Shown in pieces: positions 50,194-59,653 of a DNA stretch of 64,000 nt. Where the stretch lies: assembly GCA_947167965.1 (NCBI GenBank), contig CAMVJW010000004.1, positions 84,893-148,892 of the forward strand, read 5' to 3'. A program made the position numbers and the translations under genes. Position 1 is the stretch's first letter. Every line of letters starts with the position of its first letter. Under the pieces are notes generated by a model, which searched no databases, was not told where the DNA came from, and was given only the letters and a program-made list of their open reading frames with translations. Source of the DNA: an uncultured Clostridia bacterium. Its GTDB lineage: Bacteria; Bacillota; Clostridia; TANB77; CAG-508.

Positions 50194-50541
50194 ATGAGTA
50201 CAATAGTATGGAAAGATAGAAAAAGACCAATATTTGGTTTACCTTTATCATTCACAAAATATATAATAACTGATGAAAAACTAATCATTAATACTGGTTT
50301 TTTTTCTAAAACAGAAGAAGAAATTAGATTATATAGAATGACAGACTTTTCTGTAAAGCAAACTTTGATACAAAGAATTTTTAGAGTTGGAAATATAAAA
50401 ATTTCATCATCTGACAATATGCAAGGTGAATTTATAATTTATGATATAAAAAAGCCATATGAGATTAAAGAAATGTTATCAGATATGGTTGAAAAAGAGC
50501 GAAAAAATAAAGGAATTGTAACAAATGAATTTTTAAAATAA
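50194..50541 (+). CDS. Bacterial PH-domain protein
   Basis: A bacterial pleckstrin-homology (YdbT/YdbS type) domain of about 115 residues, with the strands KYIITDEKLIINTGFFSK, EEEIRLYRMTDFSVKQ and GNIKISSSDNM. It has no membrane segment, so it resembles the soluble bPH_2 branch. I choose ATG 50194, seven bases after AAGGTG; an in-frame GTG at 50185 lies within that site. The stop sits in the left arm of a terminator. Confidence 0.8.
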   Translation: MSTIVWKDRKRPIFGLPLSFTKYIITDEKLIINTGFFSKTEEEIRLYRMTDFSVKQTLIQRIFRVGNIKISSSDNMQGEFIIYDIKKPYEIKEMLSDMVEKERKNKGIVTNEFLK

Positions 50542-50562
50542 GTCGAATAATCGACTTATTTT
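50535..50562 (+). terminator. Perfect hairpin terminator
   Basis: AAAATAAGTCGA and TCGACTTATTTT are perfect 12-base arms around ATAA. The left arm holds the stop codon of the PH-domain gene. Confidence 0.8.
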
Positions 50563-50592
50563 AATATGCTTTAATAATAGGAGTTGATTTAT

Positions 50593-51288
50593 TTGAAAAA
50601 AAGACCAATTACTACATTATTTATGTTACAGTCATTAGATGGAAAGATAAATATAGGTAATAATGATACATTAGATTTTGATCAAGATTTCATAAAAATT
50701 GATGGAGTAAAAGAAGGATTATCTCAGTACTATGAAATAGAACAAACTACAGACTATTACTCTTTAAATACAGGTAGAGTCATGGCTAAAATAGGTGTAA
50801 ATAACCAAAAAGAGTATAGAGAAAAAGTTGATGTTAGGTTTATCATTATAGATAACAAGCCACATTTAAATGAAAATGGTATTGATTATTTATGCAATTG
50901 GGTTGAAAAATTAATATTAGTTACAACAAATAAGAATCATATTGCTTATTCAATACGTAATCAGTATGATAATTTAGATATTCTATATTATGAAAAACTA
51001 GATTTAAAAGTCCTTTTAGAGAATCTATATGAAAAATATGGTGCAAAAAGAATAACAATTCAGTCAGGTGGAACTTTAAATGGATTGTTTTTGCGTGAGA
51101 ACTTATTTGATTATATTCATATTATTATTGCTCCAATATTAATTGGAGGAAGTGATGTTCCAACATTAGTTGATGGCAATGCTATAGAAAGTATAAATGA
51201 ACTAAATAAATTAAAAACATTAGAATTACTTGAATGTAAGCAGTTGAATAATTCCTATATTGAACTAAAATATAAAGTTAAAAAATAA
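50593..51288 (+). CDS. RibD C-terminal-type reductase
   Basis: Reductase of about 231 residues of the RibD/dihydrofolate-reductase-like family: RPITTLFMLQSLDGKI at the start, GRVMAKIG, then the NADPH motif IQSGGTLNGLF and the C-terminal APILIGGSDVPTLVDG. It lacks a deaminase domain. The best start is TTG 50593, ten bases after AGGAG; an earlier TTG is too close. It probably acts on riboflavin- or pterin-like substrates. No rib genes are nearby. Confidence 0.85.
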   Translation: MKKRPITTLFMLQSLDGKINIGNNDTLDFDQDFIKIDGVKEGLSQYYEIEQTTDYYSLNTGRVMAKIGVNNQKEYREKVDVRFIIIDNKPHLNENGIDYLCNWVEKLILVTTNKNHIAYSIRNQYDNLDILYYEKLDLKVLLENLYEKYGAKRITIQSGGTLNGLFLRENLFDYIHIIIAPILIGGSDVPTLVDGNAIESINELNKLKTLELLECKQLNNSYIELKYKVKK

Positions 51289-51334
51289 GTTTTAAATAAT
51301 TATAATCCTCTAAACCGGGAAAGGAAAATAATAG

Positions 51335-51982
51335 ATGAAAGTGTGGTTCTTTAAAATGATTTATGATGGAATTATTTTTGATTTAGATGGCACATTATGG
51401 AGCACAATAGAAAGCTGTATGGAATCAATTAAATATGTAAGAAACAAGCATAAAGAAATAACTCGTGAAATCACGGAAAATGAAGTGATAAGTTCTATGG
51501 GACTACCGTTTGATGATATTGTACAGATATATTATAGCTATTTAGAAAAAGACAAAGCAGAAAAATATGCAAAAGAAGCTTTTAATAAAAATATTGAAAA
51601 CCTATTGCAAAATGGTGGAGTTCCATATAAAAACATGTCAAAAACCATAGAAGAATTATCTAAATATACTTCTTTATATATAGTTAGTAATTGTATAGAT
51701 GGATATATTGAATCATTTTTAAAAAGTTGTAATTTACAAAAATATTTTAAAGATTATGAAAGCAATGGTAGAACAGGATTAAGCAAAGGTGAAAATATTA
51801 ATTTAATTATAGAAAGAAATAATCTAAAAAATCCAATATATATTGGAGATACAATTAGTGATAAAACAGCTGCAGATTTTGCAAATATACCATTTGTATA
51901 TGCTTCATATGGTTTTGGAAAAGTTGAAGAATATAATTATAAAATAGACTCTATAGATCAAATTTTAAATGTTCTAAAATAG
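51335..51982 (+). CDS. HAD-superfamily phosphatase (phosphoglycolate-phosphatase-like)
   Basis: This 215-residue protein has motif I FDLDGTLW (nucleophile Asp at about residue 16), a helical cap, motif II in YIVSNC and the metal motif IV IGDTISDKTAA. It resembles the beta-phosphoglucomutase/phosphoglycolate phosphatase subgroup. The exact substrate is unknown. It may start at ATG 51335 or at 51356 (MIYDGIIFDLDG). The next Nudix gene begins 17 bases after its stop. Confidence 0.8.
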   Translation: MKVWFFKMIYDGIIFDLDGTLWSTIESCMESIKYVRNKHKEITREITENEVISSMGLPFDDIVQIYYSYLEKDKAEKYAKEAFNKNIENLLQNGGVPYKNMSKTIEELSKYTSLYIVSNCIDGYIESFLKSCNLQKYFKDYESNGRTGLSKGENINLIIERNNLKNPIYIGDTISDKTAADFANIPFVYASYGFGKVEEYNYKIDSIDQILNVLK

Positions 51983-51999
51983 TTAGAAAGGAGAATTAT

Positions 52000-52497
52000 A
52001 TGGATAATAAAATGACTACATATGATGTTTATAATAATAAATACTTTGTTAATAAAGATGAACTTGATTTATCAGTTCATCTATATGGAATTGCACTAAA
52101 AGATAATAAAATACTAATTTCACCACAATACAATGGTTTTGACTTTCCAGGTGGAACTGTCAAAAAAGGAGAAACACATATTGAAACTCTAATTCGAGAA
52201 GTAAAAGAAGAAACTGGATATTTAGTAGAACCTAAAGATATAGCTAAAATATATACATCTTTTTTTCATCATAACAAGAGAAATAAAGATTATCAAAGCT
52301 ATTTAATATTCTATTTTGTAGATATTGTAGATGGAAATATATCAACTGAAGAATTTGATGATGATGAAAAAGAATATGCAAAAATGGCCAAATGGGTTGA
52401 CTTAGATTACATAAAAAATAATAAACATGCATGTAGTCTAGATATTAAAGATGAGTTAATTGATATAATTTCTGCTAGATTAAATAGTGAAGAATAA
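52000..52497 (+). CDS. Nudix hydrolase
   Basis: This 165-residue protein has a complete Nudix box, GTVKKGETHIE...REVKEETGY (residues about 48-70), and an N-terminal extension of about 25 residues. Substrate-side features (FFHHNKRNKDYQSYLIFYFVDI) recall NADH/ADP-ribose-type relatives, but no class can be fixed. AAAGGAG precedes ATG 52000. It is the second gene of a run from HAD through Nudix to deformylase (11-base gap to the last). Confidence 0.85.
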   Translation: MDNKMTTYDVYNNKYFVNKDELDLSVHLYGIALKDNKILISPQYNGFDFPGGTVKKGETHIETLIREVKEETGYLVEPKDIAKIYTSFFHHNKRNKDYQSYLIFYFVDIVDGNISTEEFDDDEKEYAKMAKWVDLDYIKNNKHACSLDIKDELIDIISARLNSEE

Positions 52498-52508
52498 GGA
52501 GTTTTACA

Positions 52509-53117
52509 ATGAGTAAAATTAAAGCAATAACAATAGAAGACAATGAAGCTTTTTTAAGACAGATTTCTAAACCTGTAGAAAAAGGTGATGCAGAATTACC
52601 AGACAATATTGCAATACTTGAAAAATATTGTAAACAACACGAAAGAATACTTGCAATGGCTGCTGTTCAGTTAGGAATACCAAAAAGATTAATATATATA
52701 AAAAATACAAATATTGATTTAATTACTAAACCTATCTCTAACAAGACAAAAGAAGAAAAGTTATATAATGAAGCAAGAGTATTAATAAACCCCGTAATAA
52801 TTTCAAAAGAAGGTCTAACAGAAGATTGGGAATCTTGTGCTAGTTGCTTAGATAATATAGGGCTTGTAAAAAGGCCTTATAGAATAAAAGTTGAATTTTG
52901 TGATTTAGATGGCCAAAAGAAAACCGAAATATTTGAAGGATTCGAATCAACGGTTTTATCTCATGAAATAGATCATTTAGATGGTATATTACACATGGAT
53001 ATTGCAGATGAAGTATTACAAATTCCTAAAAATGAAAGAAAAGAATTTTGGAAAACTCATAATGGTTATACTATTATCAGTAAAACAGGTACCTTTGAAG
53101 AATTATTAAAAAAATAA
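52509..53117 (+). CDS. Peptide deformylase-like protein
   Basis: This 202-residue protein has three peptide deformylase motifs: MAAVQLGIP (motif 1, Ala-Gln pattern), ESCASCL (metal Cys110 where EGCLS is usual) and SHEIDHLDG (His152, Glu153, His156). The zinc or iron ligands are therefore all present. It removes formyl groups from nascent proteins or acts as a deformylase-like hydrolase. The non-standard motif 2 and its place among accessory genes suggest a second copy besides the housekeeping def. Confidence 0.8.
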   Translation: MSKIKAITIEDNEAFLRQISKPVEKGDAELPDNIAILEKYCKQHERILAMAAVQLGIPKRLIYIKNTNIDLITKPISNKTKEEKLYNEARVLINPVIISKEGLTEDWESCASCLDNIGLVKRPYRIKVEFCDLDGQKKTEIFEGFESTVLSHEIDHLDGILHMDIADEVLQIPKNERKEFWKTHNGYTIISKTGTFEELLKK

Positions 53118-53142
53118 ATATTATTTTATAGGAGTAAAAAAG

Positions 53143-53484
53143 ATGTATATTAAAATTAATAATACAGATAAAATAACCAGAGGTGAAAGTAGTCAATATA
53201 TCATAGATAATTACCTTACAAAGAATATGTCTAATAATGTAAGTGTAGCTGTATCACATTTGAACGGAAAAATCAATAAGACAAAAAATATTGAAAGTGA
53301 TAGAGTATATTACTTTATAAATGCAAATGCAAAATTTACAATAGATAATAATACTGTTCAAGTAAATAATGGTGATCTTATTTTTATTTCAAAAAATACT
53401 ATTTATAGTGTTGAAGGTACATTTGATGCTGTATTGATAAATACACCTGCATTTGATATAAAAAATGAAATTACAAATATATAA
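53143..53484 (+). CDS. Small cupin-domain protein
   Basis: This 113-residue single-domain cupin has DRVYYFINANAKFTIDN, NNGDLIFISKNTIYSVEG and a final VLINTPAFD, forming the double-stranded beta-barrel strands. The metal His residues of cupin motif 1 are not obvious, so binding without metal is possible. AGGAG precedes the ATG. It sits between the deformylase and PepD genes with short gaps and may belong to the same transcript. Confidence 0.7.
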   Translation: MYIKINNTDKITRGESSQYIIDNYLTKNMSNNVSVAVSHLNGKINKTKNIESDRVYYFINANAKFTIDNNTVQVNNGDLIFISKNTIYSVEGTFDAVLINTPAFDIKNEITNI

Positions 53485-53523
53485 GAATAAGATTAATAAT
53501 TATTATTTAAAAGGATCATATTT

Positions 53524-54834
53524 ATGAAAGACACATTAGTTAAAAATTTTTTAAAAATTTCAAGTATCCCAAGAATGTCAGGAAATGAAAAAGAAATTTC
53601 TGATTATTTTGTTAATGTTGCAAAAAAGAACAATTTTTATTATTTTCAAGATAAAAATAATAATCTTTTAATTAGAAAAAAAGGTAACATCGATAAAGAC
53701 CCAATTGCATTACAATCTCATCTTGATATGGTTTGCGTTAAAACCAATAATAGTTCTCATGATTTTAATTTAGAAGGAATTAATGTAATAATTGAAAAAA
53801 ATGTTGTTAGAGCAAAAGATACATCTCTTGGTGCTGACCAAGGTGTTGGACTTGCAATAATGCTTACTATATTAGAAAATGATTCTATCAAACATCCTGA
53901 TTTAGAGTTTTTATTTACTGTTGAGGAAGAAACCACTTTTAAAGGTGTAGAAACTTTTCCTTATAGCAAACTACATAGTAAACAAATAATCAATTTAGAT
54001 AATTCGAAAGATGATAGTGTTGTAATAGGCTCTGTAGGTGACATTTTAAATGAATATGTTTTTAAATCTAATTTGATTAAATGTGATTTACCATGTTATA
54101 AAGTTAAAATTAATGGCTTTCCAGGTGGAAATGCGGGGGATAATATTGAATTATCATCTAATAATGCAATTTCAACAATGGCAAAACTATTAAAAGATAA
54201 AGATATTTATTTGCAAAGTATAAATGGTGGAACATTTGAAAATGATCTAGCAACTAGTTGTGAAATAATATTACAAACAAAAATAAATATATATGAATTA
54301 TTTAATGATTTTGATGCTAAAATAGAAAAAGTCAACAGTTATTATTCATTTTCTAAAGATGATTCTAAAAAAATAATAGATGAAATATTAAGTCTTAAAT
54401 GTGGATATATCTTAAATAATAAAGCTTCTGGAAACATAGGTATAGTTAAAACAATTGATAATGAAGTTAAAATATACTACTTATTTAGAAGTATTGATGA
54501 AAATATTCTTAACCAAATTAATATTGAATCTATTAAGTTAAAAAATGATTTTAAAGTTAATCAGATTTATTCAGACATAATATGGCATCCTAATTATAAT
54601 TCTAAATTGCTTGAAAAATATAAAAGAATTTATCATAGCGAATATAATAATTATCCAAATGAAGTAATTGGACAAGGTGGAATTGAGTGCTCTTCAATTA
54701 TAAAAAGAATGCCTGAAATTGATATCATTTCTATTGGAGCAAATATTGAAAAAAATCATACAACTGAAGAAATAACATATATCAGCTCATGGTTAAAAGT
54801 ATATAATTTATTAATAAAATTTTTAAATAGTTAG
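53524..54834 (+). CDS. pepD: Xaa-His dipeptidase (PepD family, M20C)
   Basis: This 436-residue M20-family metalloprotease has the metal and catalytic motifs SHLDMVC, SLGADQGVGLA, FTVEEETTF and a lid domain (GFPGGNAGDNI) where HSG is typical, with the C-terminal metal His in KNHTTEE. The size fits aminoacyl-histidine dipeptidases. It cleaves dipeptides for amino-acid salvage. AAAGGA lies eight bases before ATG 53524. It is the last gene before a 350-base gap. Confidence 0.9.
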   Translation: MKDTLVKNFLKISSIPRMSGNEKEISDYFVNVAKKNNFYYFQDKNNNLLIRKKGNIDKDPIALQSHLDMVCVKTNNSSHDFNLEGINVIIEKNVVRAKDTSLGADQGVGLAIMLTILENDSIKHPDLEFLFTVEEETTFKGVETFPYSKLHSKQIINLDNSKDDSVVIGSVGDILNEYVFKSNLIKCDLPCYKVKINGFPGGNAGDNIELSSNNAISTMAKLLKDKDIYLQSINGGTFENDLATSCEIILQTKINIYELFNDFDAKIEKVNSYYSFSKDDSKKIIDEILSLKCGYILNNKASGNIGIVKTIDNEVKIYYLFRSIDENILNQINIESIKLKNDFKVNQIYSDIIWHPNYNSKLLEKYKRIYHSEYNNYPNEVIGQGGIECSSIIKRMPEIDIISIGANIEKNHTTEEITYISSWLKVYNLLIKFLNS

Positions 54835-54941
54835 AGAAGATTTTTATAATGGAAAAAATAACATTTTTTAATTAATTGATTTTTATCTTATTTTTTTCAT
54901 TACTATTAAGAATATTATGATTATACTATTATAATAAAAAG

Positions 54942-54974
54942 ACAATGTGTGTATTTTTGCATACATTGTTTTTT
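54942..54974 (+). terminator. Rho-independent terminator
   Basis: ACAATGTGTG and CATACATTGT pair (one G-U) around TATTTTTG, then a T-run. It lies about 110 bases after pepD; nothing else is recognisable in the stretch 54835-55191 except this and the promoter below. Confidence 0.7.
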
Positions 54975-55108
54975 ATATTATAATTAGAAATAAACATAAA
55001 TGAATATAACAAAATTTTTATTTAAAAACCGTCTTACATCTAAAATACTTGTGGTAGTATAGTTTGCAAGTTTTGTCAAATAACAATTTTTTTTAATTTA
55101 AAAATTAC

Positions 55109-55137
55109 TTGAAATTAATTTTACACTAATATATAAT
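55109..55137 (+). promoter_or_regulatory. Promoter of the ABM-flavodoxin pair
   Basis: TTGAAA (55109-55114) and TATAAT (55132-55137) are 17 bases apart, 54 bases before the ABM gene. Confidence 0.7.
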
Positions 55138-55191
55138 CATAAAAAATATTAGCTAATTTATGATTTTATAATAATACTTTGGAGGGAAAAA

Positions 55192-55518
55192 ATGCCTTTT
55201 ACAATTAATATATATTATACGGGATCAAATGGTTCTGCAAAGCAATTTGCTTATGAAATGATTAACTCTGGAATAGTTGATGAAATCAGAAATAAAAATG
55301 GGAATTTAAAATATGAATATTTTTGTCAGTTAAATGATGATGAAACGGTTTTACTTATAGATAGTTGGGAAAATCAAGCAGCTTTAGATGAACATCATAA
55401 GTCAAAAACAATGAGTAAAATTATTGAATTAAGAAACAAATATAACTTACATATGAAAGTTGAGCGATATAAAATGGAAGCTAATAATAAAAGTGATAAC
55501 AAGTTTATAAAAGAATAA
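55192..55518 (+). CDS. ABM-type monooxygenase-like protein
   Basis: This 108-residue protein has the antibiotic biosynthesis monooxygenase fold: NIYYTGSNGSAKQFAYEM, then YFCQLNDDETVLLIDSWENQAALDEHHKS, the typical dimer strand and helix. Members act on quinones or bind small aromatics. GGAGG lies eight bases before the ATG. It shares a transcript with the flavodoxin-cyclophilin gene 20 bases downstream, which is a redox pairing that makes sense. Confidence 0.8.
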   Translation: MPFTINIYYTGSNGSAKQFAYEMINSGIVDEIRNKNGNLKYEYFCQLNDDETVLLIDSWENQAALDEHHKSKTMSKIIELRNKYNLHMKVERYKMEANNKSDNKFIKE

Positions 55519-55537
55519 TAAAATAGGAGCTTATTAA

Positions 55538-56590
55538 ATGAAAAAAACAAATATAGTTATTACACTATTAATTGTAATCTTAATAGTTTTTTTGATTATT
55601 ATCGGATATTTTTTTATTAAAAACAATCATAGCAAAAAAAATAATACAAATAATACAGCATCAATTATTAACAATCAAGAGACAAATACCAAAAATACAA
55701 ATCAAAAATCTGATAAAAAAATTGCAGTAGTATATTTTTCTGCAACAGGTAATACTGAAAAAATTGCAAAATATATTCAAAATGAAACAAATAGTGATAT
55801 TTTTGAGATTAATCCAAAACAAAAATATAAATCTGAAGATTTAAACTATGGAAATAGTAATTCAAGAGCAACAAAAGAACAAAATGATAAAAACGCAAGA
55901 CCTGAGCTTGAGACTAAAATAGATGTATCTAACTATAATATAATTTTTTTAGGTTATCCAATTTGGTGGGGAGATGTTCCAAAAATTGTTTTATCATTTA
56001 TTGATAATTCAAACCTTAATGGTAAAACTGTTATTCCATTTTGTACATCCGGAAGCTCTAGCATTTCCAAAAGTGAAAATACCTTAAGACAATATAATAG
56101 TAATATTAATTGGCATACTGGGAATAGATTCTCAAGTACTTCAAAAAAAGAAGATATAAAAAAATGGATTAATAGTTTAAATATACAAGAACTATATAAT
56201 AATCAAGTTAATGATATTGGAGATCAAAATTCTATGAATGAATTTATAATTGAGGTAAATAATAGAGAGCTAATTGTTAAAGCTGAAAATAATTCTTCAT
56301 CAAATGCATTATTAAAAATACTAAAAGAGGGAAATATAACGGTTTATGCTAAAGATTACAATAATTTTGAAAAAGTCGGGAGCCTAGGATTTGATTTGCC
56401 TTTAAATGATCAACAAATAACAACAAAACCAGGAGATGTAATTCTATATCAAGGAAACAATATTTGCTTATACTATGACACCAATTCCTGGAATTTTACA
56501 AAATTAGGAGAAGTAACAAATGTTGATAGCAATGAACTAAAAAAAATATTAGGAGATGATAATGTTAGTATGATATTAAAAGCTAGATAA
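55538..56590 (+). CDS. Membrane-anchored flavodoxin + cyclophilin-like fusion
   Basis: 350 residues. A signal anchor occupies residues 6-27, followed by an Asn/Lys linker. Then comes a flavodoxin domain: VVYFSATGNTEKIAKYI for FMN phosphate, GYPIWWGDVPKI and FCTSGSSS. From about residue 230, EFIIEVNNRELIVKAENNSSSNA to the end matches the cyclophilin-like fold attached to flavodoxins in Firmicutes. The anchor places an FMN redox protein on the outer face of the membrane. It is co-transcribed with the ABM protein. Confidence 0.8.
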   Translation: MKKTNIVITLLIVILIVFLIIIGYFFIKNNHSKKNNTNNTASIINNQETNTKNTNQKSDKKIAVVYFSATGNTEKIAKYIQNETNSDIFEINPKQKYKSEDLNYGNSNSRATKEQNDKNARPELETKIDVSNYNIIFLGYPIWWGDVPKIVLSFIDNSNLNGKTVIPFCTSGSSSISKSENTLRQYNSNINWHTGNRFSSTSKKEDIKKWINSLNIQELYNNQVNDIGDQNSMNEFIIEVNNRELIVKAENNSSSNALLKILKEGNITVYAKDYNNFEKVGSLGFDLPLNDQQITTKPGDVILYQGNNICLYYDTNSWNFTKLGEVTNVDSNELKKILGDDNVSMILKAR

Positions 56591-56706
56591 AAAATTATAA
56601 TATACATAATTTAATAATATAATAATTTCAATAAATTACAAAAGATATATTAAAAAATATTTACACTACTAATCTTTATATAAAAATAATTTAAGGAGGA
56701 ATAATA

Positions 56707-57273
56707 ATGGAAAGAAGTAAAATGATTATAGTTGAAGGGCCACAAGGAACTGGAAAAACAACACTAGCAAATTATTTAAGGGATAATATTCCAGGAGCAA
56801 ATTTATATAGATTGTCTGGGCAAAAAGACAAAACTCAAAAAGGATTAAATTATAGTATTACTATGTATGATGCATTAATTGAATATTTAAGTGCAATGCA
56901 AAATGTACCGATGGATTTAATATTTGATAGGACTTTTACAACTGAAGAAGTCTATGCAAGACTAGGCTATAAAGAGTATTCTTTCACTAATATATATAAT
57001 ACTATACTAGAAAAATTGAATTCTTTGAATTATGATATTATTTATTTCTCATTATATCTAGAAGATTGCAGTTTGTTCAAAAAAAGACTTGATAGAGGTT
57101 CACATCATAATTATCAATCTTTTAGTATTGAAAATAGTATAAATCAACAAAATAAATATTTAGAAGTAAGTGATGAGTTAAATAAATATGATAATATAAA
57201 TGTATATAAAATTCCTATGGATGACTTTGAAAAAGCTTATGCCAGAATTAAAGAAATATTAGAATTGAAGTAA
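56707..57273 (+). CDS. Thymidylate/deoxynucleoside-kinase-like P-loop protein
   Basis: This 188-residue protein has a Walker A motif GPQGTGKTTLANYL at residues 11-24 and a FDRTF motif that matches the DR(Y/F/H) motif of thymidylate and deoxynucleoside kinases. A lid-like RLDRGSHHNY follows. It probably phosphorylates a nucleoside or nucleotide. AAGGAGG lies eight bases before the ATG. It follows the flavodoxin gene by about 115 bases. Confidence 0.8.
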   Translation: MERSKMIIVEGPQGTGKTTLANYLRDNIPGANLYRLSGQKDKTQKGLNYSITMYDALIEYLSAMQNVPMDLIFDRTFTTEEVYARLGYKEYSFTNIYNTILEKLNSLNYDIIYFSLYLEDCSLFKKRLDRGSHHNYQSFSIENSINQQNKYLEVSDELNKYDNINVYKIPMDDFEKAYARIKEILELK

Positions 57274-57351
57274 TACTAAATAGTTTTTTAATTAATGAAA
57301 GCAATTTTATATAACTAGCAATAACTTGTAATAAAAAAAAAGAGAATTTTT

Positions 57352-58050
57352 ATGCACAGTATTAATGAAATTCCAGCATGGGATAGACTTCTTAAAAGGA
57401 TAGTTTGGAAACAAATTGGTCCAATTAATGGAAAACGTATTTTAGATTTTGGAAGTGGACAAGGAATTACCGCAAATTATTTTGCGAAACGCAATGAAGT
57501 AACCGCTATAGAATCATCTGAAAAAATGTTATTTGATTCGTGGAAAGATTACGAATATACACAAATAATTGGAGATGAAAAGAATCTAAAAGAATTTGAG
57601 TCAAACTCATTTGATTTTATTTTATGTCATAATGTATTAGAATACATTAAAGATAAACAACTAGTTATAAATGAATTATCAAGACTACTTAAAAAAGATG
57701 GTACGATATCTATCGTTAAACATAACAGACCTGGAAGAGTAATGCAAATGGCTGTACTTTTAAATGACCTTGAAAAGGCAAATGGTTTGCTCGATGGTAA
57801 GAATTCTACAGCTTCTCAGTTCGGAGAAATTAGATATTATAATGATGAGGATATTTTGAAATGGTGTCCTGATTTAAATATTAATGAGTGTTTAGGAATT
57901 CGTACTTTTTGGGATTTACAACAAAATCAAGAAATGCATGATGATGAAAGCTGGCAAAAAAGTATGATGAGTCTAGAAATGAGATGTTCAAATATTGAAG
58001 AATATAGAAATATAGCTTTTTTTCATCATTTGTTGATTAATAAAAAATAG
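57352..58050 (+). CDS. Class I SAM-dependent methyltransferase
   Basis: This 232-residue protein has SAM motif ILDFGSGQGITANYF, the AIESSEKML second strand and FDFILCHNVLEYI. The N-terminal MHSINEIPAWDRLL and a helical C-terminal domain recall small-molecule or tRNA-wobble methyltransferases, but I cannot assign a substrate. There is only a weak ribosome site (AGAG). The kinase gene upstream ends about 80 bases earlier. Confidence 0.78.
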   Translation: MHSINEIPAWDRLLKRIVWKQIGPINGKRILDFGSGQGITANYFAKRNEVTAIESSEKMLFDSWKDYEYTQIIGDEKNLKEFESNSFDFILCHNVLEYIKDKQLVINELSRLLKKDGTISIVKHNRPGRVMQMAVLLNDLEKANGLLDGKNSTASQFGEIRYYNDEDILKWCPDLNINECLGIRTFWDLQQNQEMHDDESWQKSMMSLEMRCSNIEEYRNIAFFHHLLINKK

Positions 58051-58157
58051 TTTTTAATAACATTATTCTCTTGAATAGATATTGGTTTTGTTATAATCAA
58101 AATATTTTTTAAAAATACATAATTAAAAATTAATAGAAAGTTGAGGTAAAGTTAAAT

Positions 58158-58550
58158 ATGATTGACAAAGTTGGAGGAGTAATACTAAAAAATAAAATGA
58201 TATTGGTACAAAGAAAAAAGAATAATCGTGAAGAGTGTATAATCCCTGGAGGAAAAAGAAAAGAAGGGGAAAGTGACTTTGAAACTTTAAAGAGAGAATT
58301 ATATGAAGAATTAACTGTAGATTTAGTAAGTGCAGAATTCTTAGGAGGATATGACGATATAGCTGTTTTTTCTGATGAACCAATACATGTTCAAACATAT
58401 TTAGCAACAGTAGAAGGAGATATAAAATGCAATAATGAGATTAAAGAAGCAATTTGGATAGACAAAAATTATAAAGAAAATGGAATAAAAGTTGGAAGTA
58501 TATTAGGAGAACATGTTATTCCAATGTTAGTTGAAAGAGGATTAATGTAA
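58158..58550 (+). CDS. Nudix hydrolase
   Basis: This 130-residue protein has a Nudix box GKRKEGES...RELYEELTV (residues about 33-55); the last conserved Gly is Thr. It is similar in length and in the C-terminal third to the Nudix at 28515, so the two may be paralogues. Its stop codon abuts the start codon of the TudS gene (58548-58551), which shows tight co-translation. A Nudix-TudS pair fits modified-nucleobase clean-up. Confidence 0.85.
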   Translation: MIDKVGGVILKNKMILVQRKKNNREECIIPGGKRKEGESDFETLKRELYEELTVDLVSAEFLGGYDDIAVFSDEPIHVQTYLATVEGDIKCNNEIKEAIWIDKNYKENGIKVGSILGEHVIPMLVERGLM

Positions 58551-58976
58551 ATGGTATTAATTAGTGCTTGTTTGGTTGGTTTAAATTGTAAATATAATGG
58601 AAAAAATAATTATAACAAAAAAGCATTACAACTTGTAAAAAATGGTGAAGCAATACCTATATGCCCAGAGCAATTAGGAGGTTTTCCAACCCCAAGAAAT
58701 CCAGCAGAAATCAAAATTATAAATAATAAAAGATATGTATTTGATAATAAAAATAAGGATTTAACAGATGATTTTATAAAAGGAGCTAATGAAGTTTTAA
58801 ATCTAGCAAAAAAGCTAGATATTAAAAAATTTATACTTCAATCAAGAAGTCCATCTTGTGGAGTAGGTAAAATCTATAGTGGAAATTTTGATGGAAAATT
58901 AGTTGATGGAAATGGTATATTAGCCCAAATGCTTATAGAGAATAATTTTGAAGTAATTGATATTGAGACAATATAA
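58551..58976 (+). CDS. TudS/DUF523 family thiouracil desulfurase-like protein (copy 2)
   Basis: This 141-residue DUF523 protein has the three conserved Cys motifs in ISACLVGLNCKYNGK, IPICPEQLGGFPTPR and SPSCGVG. The length is the same as that of the copy at 23370, but the sequence is only moderately similar, so they are not recent duplicates. It begins the base after the Nudix stop codon. The two are one unit. Confidence 0.85.
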   Translation: MVLISACLVGLNCKYNGKNNYNKKALQLVKNGEAIPICPEQLGGFPTPRNPAEIKIINNKRYVFDNKNKDLTDDFIKGANEVLNLAKKLDIKKFILQSRSPSCGVGKIYSGNFDGKLVDGNGILAQMLIENNFEVIDIETI

Positions 58977-59114
58977 AATTAAATTTTGATTTACAGTATA
59001 TGAAGATAAAACATAGAAAATTATTTTTAGCAAAAATTTGTCTTTAAGTAATTTAAAATTGTGGAAATAACAATGTATATGAATTTTTTAAATAAATATT
59101 AAAAAGAGGTTAAA

Positions 59115-59594
59115 ATGAGTAAAATCGCAAATATGCTAAAAATGTTACATATATTAAAAGATAAAAAAATACATAGTATATTAAGTTTATCACAAGAATT
59201 AGAAGTATCAGAACGAATGATACGTCAATACAAGTTAGAACTTGAACAGGCTGGAATATATTTGAAATCAATTACTGGAAAATATGGTGGTTATAAAATA
59301 GATGAAAATAATGATTTTTTTAAACTAGAAAATACAGTAAAAGAAAAAATGTATGTAGTTATGAAAAATGCAATAACTAAGAAAAATAAAGTAAGAATAA
59401 AATATAATTCTAATAATTCTGGAATAACTCAAAGAATTATTCATCCGGCAGAATTATTCATTTATATTAATAAATGGTATATTGCTGCATTTTGTGAATT
59501 AAGAAATGATATAAGACTTTTTAAATTAGAAAATATTTTAGAATACGAAGTCTTAAAAGAATTATATATAGAAAAAAATATAATAAAAAAATAA
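59115..59594 (+). CDS. HTH + WYL-domain transcriptional regulator, short
   Basis: 159 residues. The N-terminal DeoR/HTH_11-type helix-turn-helix (LHILKDKKIHSILSLSQEL, VSERMIRQYKLEL) is followed by a WYL domain: RIKYNSN, HPAELFIYINKWYIAAFCE and a LFKLENI end. It is much shorter than usual WYL regulators (about 300 residues) but has both key parts. WYL domains bind nucleic-acid-derived ligands. AAAGAGG stands before ATG 59115. Confidence 0.82.
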   Translation: MSKIANMLKMLHILKDKKIHSILSLSQELEVSERMIRQYKLELEQAGIYLKSITGKYGGYKIDENNDFFKLENTVKEKMYVVMKNAITKKNKVRIKYNSNNSGITQRIIHPAELFIYINKWYIAAFCELRNDIRLFKLENILEYEVLKELYIEKNIIKK

Positions 59595-59653
59595 TTGTGA
59601 CAAAAATATTTCCTCAATATATAGTATTATATCTATAAAGGAGGAAATTTTTT

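Noticed and set aside
49995-50219. A 74-residue + strand frame overlapping the end of the histidine phosphatase gene
   Set aside because: It is low-complexity, Lys-rich and overlaps two better supported genes in other frames; its tail is the PH-gene leader.
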